DNA of 11,464 nucleotides from Ophiostoma sp. CBS 140.51 (taxonomy: Eukaryota > Ascomycota > Sordariomycetes > Ophiostomatales > Ophiostomataceae), in the NCBI GenBank assembly GCA_029298735.1, contig JANSLP010000563.1, forward strand, positions 1 through 11,464, given 5' to 3'. The translations under genes and the position numbers were made by a program. Each line of letters opens with the position of its first letter. Positions within the stretch are counted from its first letter, which is position 1. Under the pieces are notes generated by a model, which searched no databases, was not told the origin of the DNA, and saw nothing but the letters and a program-made list of their open reading frames with translations. Below, in pieces: positions 1 through 6,200 of this stretch.

Positions 1-243
1 GGGCAATAGTAACCGTTTTTAGCGGCTTTCAGTGGTCTGTGGCGGGGTGAAGGTGCAAGAAACAGCTACAATAACGCCAGCCAAAAGCACACCAAAAACC
101 AACCAATACAAGATGCAGCCAAATTATGCTAAATGCCAGTAACCCGAAATACAAGTATAAGAAAACAACGAAAAATATTACCGAAAATAAAGTCAAAGGA
201 ATCAGGATCATTCAATCATGATCTAGTTGTAACTACCTCAAAT
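1..243 (-). terminator. Probable 3' UTR and transcription end region of the PKS
   Basis: This 243-bp stretch after the stop codon is much richer in A/T than the coding region and T-rich on the PKS sense strand, with several TGTA elements. No canonical AATAAA is present, which is common in fungi. A 6-bp inverted repeat (GATCAT at 206-211, ATGATC at 218-223, 6-nt loop) lies just after the stop codon. The window ends before any neighbouring gene appears. The poly(A) site is not pinpointed. Confidence 0.4.
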
Positions 244-3200
244 TTACTCTGCCACCAGCTCCTTCTTGACAAGGCGCGATTGGCGGGCAATAAAGCCACT
301 CAGCGACTGGGTAGTGCGACCGCCAAGGAACTCAAGAACGGGCACAGTCGCCTCCATCTCGCTGCTGACCCAGTTGCGGAGCTCGACAGCAATAAGCGAG
401 TCAAGACCGTACTGGCTCAAAGGCTTCTGGGGATCGAGCTCGTCTTCGCTGGCGAGCATCAGAAGAGCGGTGATCTTTGTGCGGATGGCGCTCTCGAGAG
501 TAGAGACGACATCGGCCAGGGAAGTGGCCTGGCGGAGAGTCTCACGGATGGTCTGCGGAGCATCACCGGCAGCGGCCGCATTGCTATCGTCGTCGGCGGT
601 CCGCAGAGCCATACGACGAGCCATGCCGAAGCGTGGGTCCTGGTAGATGGCGCGGGCAGGATCACCACCAGCATAGCGGCCGAGACCGAGACCAGTGACA
701 TAGTTAGCAGCCTCCCACTCGGTGTCAGTGTCGGGCTTCGTCGGCACCATGGTCGACTCAATCAGAGCCAAGCACTCGGCACCGTTAATCTCCTCGAAAC
801 CTTGGGAGCGGAGCGTCTGCTGGACGGTGTCGTGCTCAGCGACGTAGCCAATACCGGTAATCATGCCAAGATCAAGAGTGGCAGCAGGCAAGCCACGGCG
901 GCGACGGTACCGTGCAAAGGCGTCCTGGAAGGTCGAGGCAGCACCGTAGGCGCACTGACTGGGGTTACCAATAGTACCGACCATGGAGGACAACAAGACG
1001 AAAAAGTCCATACCCTCGGGGGTCTGGGCCAGCTGGTTATGAAGGTTCCAGGTACCGGCAACCTTGGGCCAGAGAGAGTTGTTCCATGAAGCACTGGACA
1101 TGTCCTGGAACAGAGCACTCTCCATCACGAGACCCAGATGGACAACACCGCGGACGGGAGGATAGCCAGCGGACTTGGCGGTCGACAGGGCGGCGGCGAG
1201 CTGGTCGGCATGGCCGACGTCACAGTTGGAGACTTGGACATAGGCGCCGCCGCGGACCTTGAGGTCATCAACAGCAGCAGCGGCGACGTCGTTGTTGATA
1301 CCGCCACGGGACAGGATGATGAGGTAGCGGGCACCGAGATCGTGGACCATACGAGCAGCAAGGGCACGACCAATACCACCGAGACCACCGACAAGAAGGT
1401 AGGTGGCGTCGCCACTAAGTTGAACGGGAGGCACACGAGGGGACATGACCTTGGTGGTGAGAGAGGTGGGGTTGGGAGAGACGTCGGTGGTCGTAGTCGT
1501 AGTGACGGTCGAGGAGACAGTGCCGCCAGAGACGGTAAGAGTCGTCGTGGTCTCTGTCTTGGTGGTAGTGACAGGCTGGGCCTGGGGAACGAGGACAAGC
1601 TTGCCCATGTGACGACCGGTCTGCATGGTGCGGAGAGCAGCAACGGCGTCGGCATAAGAGTAGCTCGTGAGAGGAGAGGGAGCACGGGCAACGCCCTGGC
1701 GGACAAGGTCCATACTGTCAGCCCACAGCTTAGCACCGTAACGGGGACGCTCAGCCAGAAGAGCCACAAGGTCGACAGCGACGAAAGTCACATTGCGTGT
1801 GAAGGGAGCCATGTCCAGACGGCCGTTGCGGTTGAGATCACGCTTGCCGAGCTCGACAAAGCGGCCAAAGGAGGCCACACAGCGCCACGAGGCACGGAGG
1901 AGCTCGCCAGCCAGAACGTTGAAGACAACATCGACACCCTCGTCGTTAGTAGCCTGGAGAATGGCCTCAGCAAAGCCGTCGTCGCGGCTGCTGAAGATGT
2001 GGGACGGGTCGAGGCCGTACTGGTCGACGAGCAGTTGCTTCTTGTCTGGCGTGCCGACAGTGGCGTAGATGACAGCACCGCGCTGCTGGCAGAGCTGGAC
2101 CAGAGCCTGACCCAGACCACCAGAAGCCGCGTGGATCAGGACCGTCTCACCAGCTGACAGATTGGTAATGTTCATCGAGTGAAGGGCAGTGCACAAGACA
2201 ATGGGCAGAGTGGCAGCCGCCTCGAAAGTGAGGTTATCAGGCAGCTTCTGAGCACGCCAAGCAGCACAACGAACAGTCGTGGCCATGGTACCGTCGGCGG
2301 GGGCTGCCACTCTGTCGCCAATCTTCAGGCCAGAAACGTTGCGACCAATCTTAGTGACAATACCGGCACACTCGCGGCCAAGAGCACGCGCCTCAATTTG
2401 ACCCATGGCCACCATGACGTCGTGGAAGTTGAGACCGGCGGCGTGGACAGTGATTTCGACATGGTCGTCGGGCAGATCGGTCTCAAGGGAAACATCGTCG
2501 TCAAAGTAGAGGCTGTCGAGAAGACCAGGTTGGCCGACCTCGAGCGTGAGATGACGGCCGGGTTGAATGGGAGAGGCAGGAACAAGGATACGGCGGCCAG
2601 TGCGAGCAGCGACGTAGTCAGATGTCGAGGGAGCCTCATTGTAGCGAGGAATGTGAACAGTGCCGTGACGGCCACGGACAGCAAGCTCTAGTTCGATCTC
2701 GGAAGGACGGCCGTCAGAGGCGATATCGGTGGCGGCGAGGTCAGTAAACGACTTCGCAAATACGCGAGAGACAGTCTTGACGGCAGGATCAGCGTTAACA
2801 TCAGTTGGGGCTTCCAAGTCCAAGTCAAGATGGACAAGACGGCCGCCAAGCTCGACACGAAGAGTGCGGAGAAGACCCTGGACGAGGGCAAAGTCGGGAA
2901 CAGCCTCGCCATCGGAAGCACCACGAGTCAGCCAGAGAACACTGCCGCCGCTGGTGCCGACGGGACGAAGGAAGAGAGTGCGCATCTTGTCCATGCTCTC
3001 GGGTGTCTGGGGACCAAGAGTCTTGGGATTGGTCTGGTAGAAGATGCAGACTTGGCTGTCAGCAATGGCAGGGAGATCGTCGTCCATGGTATAGATCGGG
3101 AGAGTCGTGGAGGGCGCGATGGAAGCGGCAAGGGCCTGGAGCCAGGTCTTGTTGGCAGCCAAGTCCGTGATCAAGACGGCAGGAGGGAGGTCGGAAGTAG

Positions 3201-6200
3201 CCTCGACAAGCTTGTGTGTCTCGACCACAGTCTCAGTCTTCTCCTCAGAAGTCTCCTCGGCGCCGACAATCGGCTGGTAGACTGCCGTGGCAATCATCGT
3301 CGTGCCCTGGTGTGTGGCTACATCCGGCGTCTCCCAAACTGCCGCATCGAGGCCCGAGAAGCCCTGCTCCTTGAGGACAGCATCCCACTGCGACTCGGCC
3401 AACAAGGGCGAGTCCTGACGGTGCTCCTCTTCGGCCACCCACCAGCCGTCGAAGATACCGAAAATGTTGCCAACGGCGGCAGTAGAGACGAGCTGCTGGG
3501 GAACGCGGACCAGCTCGATCAGAAGCAGAGTTCCACCGGGACGGAGCAGCTTGCGAGCGTGGGCAACAGTGCGGCCAATGTTGCGAGTGGCGTGTAGGAC
3601 GTTGGCAGCGACGACCAGGTCATAGGTGCCTTCATTGAAGCCCTGGCGCATAGGGTCCTTCTCAATATCGAGACGCTTAAAGTTGAGCAGCGATGCCCAT
3701 GGCTGCGTCTTCTCGCGGAACGCCTCGAAGAAGCCAGAGCTGATATCGGTGACATCGTACGAAGCGAACCGAGGGAGAGTGTTCTTGCCGTCGGCATCAC
3801 CGCCGAGAGAGCGCAGAAGAGGCAGAGTAGCACCACCTGTGCCCGCGCCAATTTCCAAGATACGCATGTGTGGGTTCTTGTGTGCCAAAAGGTCGACATA
3901 GACCGCCGCCTGCTGGTACTGCCGGGCCATGCGCGGGTTGTGGGCATAGTACTGGCCCAGGACATCGCCCTTCATGGTGACTTCAAGCGGGTCTGCTGTG
4001 CCTAGGACAATCTTGTGCATGCTGGCGGAGACGGCGGACAACAGACGACCTTCAGCGCCGGTGGCGGCAAGCTCCTCGAGAAGGGCAGCACGCTCTTCAG
4101 GCGAAGCATTCGGCCATGAGGCGATATTGTCGGCGTGGACGATGGCATTCTTGGCACCGGGCTGGCTCTCGTACAGCTTCAGGACAGAGTCACGCTGGCG
4201 CTTGAGCGAGGCATATAGCTTGCGGCCTTTGGTGGTCAGTGAGGGAACGACATCCTCCGATACTTGAGAGACAGCATAGTCGGCCATATAGAAAGCAGAC
4301 TGATCGAGACGGCGAAGGGCGGCACTCTCAGCCTCGGGCGGCATCAGGTGGGCGCAAAGGTCGTCGAACTGGGCCGACGATAGGAAAGCAGGGTCGGGGC
4401 GCCACTCGGACTGGAAGTACGTCTTGGGCTGGTCGCCGCTACTTCCAGAACCAGAGCCGGACGGCATCGAGCCTGCGAGGGAAGTCATGCGCAGACCATC
4501 CATGCGAATGAGAGGAGCGGCTGTGCTCGTCTTGTCGGTAGCCGCGTGGCTGTAGGCTGTCAAGTTAATATCGAGGTTGCGGAAACCGCTCTGCTGGACG
4601 CCCAGATAGACACCCAGGTCGGCACCAGCTTCCACGTTCTCCATGGCGGCATGAATCGAAATGTGCTCAAAGAAGACGGGCATGATGGCCGCTTTCAGCA
4701 GAGAACGGAAGGCCATGATGCCGTGCAGACAGGCGTCGAGAGTGCCGGGGTGCACGACAATAGGGCTGTGGTGGTGCGCTGGCATGCAAGCGGCGATGTC
4801 GGGCAGGATGACGGTGCCAGCGATGTAGTTGGTCGCGTCGGCGGGAGTGGCCGGACCGGCCCGCGCGGCTGTCAAATTGGCAAAAGTGGGGCCGTACTCT
4901 AAACCGATGGCGGTGCAGTGCTCGTACAGGGCGTCCATGTCAACATCGGAGTTACAAGCATCTAGCGTCTGCTGGCGCTGAGCGGCGTCGCGGCGGGCCG
5001 TCTCTGCTCTGAGGGTTTCGTGGTCAGTCACCTTGTTGGTCTGGTTCGTGGAATCGTCCTCCTTCCAGCGCACAGCAATTCGGCCGCGACAGTGCTCTGC
5101 CCAAGTATCGTTGATTGGCGCGCCCATGGCTGTAGAACTCGTGGCACTGCTGGTGCACGAGTACACAAAGAACTCGTGCCAGACAGTCGAGTTGTCCATA
5201 GCGCTCTCGGTCTGGGGACGCAGACTGATCAGAGCCTCAACCTCACCAGTGTCTTCGGGGACAATCAGGGCTTGGCCCAGCGAGACATCGCGCAGCTCGT
5301 ACGTCTCAATCACACCAGCATCGCTCTTGGCAAGAGACACTTGGCGGACGGCTTCGATAGCCATGGAGATGTAGCCAGCGGCGGGGTAGACGACCAGTCC
5401 CTGAACACGATGGTCACGGACCCAAGGCGTCTCAGAGGTGCGGATCCACTGGCGCCAGCGGGGCTCGAGAGGACTGCCAAAGCGGACAGGCGCACCCAGA
5501 ATATCGTGACGGGAGTACTCGCGTTGACGGTACCGAATGCTGTCGCGGGGCTCGGCCCAGTAGGCCTTGGTATGGTTCCAGGGGTAGGATGGGAGGTCGA
5601 CGAGGGGAAGAGGTGTTGTGGCGGACTGGTTCTCGAGAAGGGCGTCGGCGTTGAGAGTAGGCACATCAACAGAGACACCACGCTCCACAAGCTGGCATGC
5701 AAGTTGCTGGGCGGTCTCGGTGGCGTCTTGTCCGCGGCGGAGGATGGACAGAATGCTAATCTTGGTGAGTGGCGTCTCGGTCTGCAGAATCTGGCGGATA
5801 GGGCCAGCGAGAGCAGCGTGTGGTCCAACCTCGACAAGAACATCGACACGGGCCTTGGGTGTGTCACGTTCGGCTTCGGGAGTCTGAGCCTCGTAACAGA
5901 GTGCTGTCAGGGCTTCGGTAAACCGCACAGGGCTGACCAAGTTCTCAACCCAGTAGTCAAGGGTCAGGGCACCTGGTTGCAGTTTCTTGCCGGTGACAGA
6001 CGAGTACATCTCGACGGCACGCTCCGACTCGGTGATGGGGTTGGCAAAAGCGCCGACGACGGTCTTGTTGGCCTGCAGAAGCTCGCGGTAGGCCTCGGCG
6101 GCAGCGGCCATGCGGTGCGAGTGGTAAGCAAAGCCAACAACCAGCTTACGGTGACGGACACCGGCAGCCGTGCACGCCTCGCCAAGCTCCTCGATAGCAG

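Noticed and set aside
29..211. 60-aa hydrophobic minus-strand frame
   Set aside because: It lies in T-rich 3' flank of the PKS on the same strand. Its hydrophobicity follows from TTN codons in that composition and no family is recognisable.
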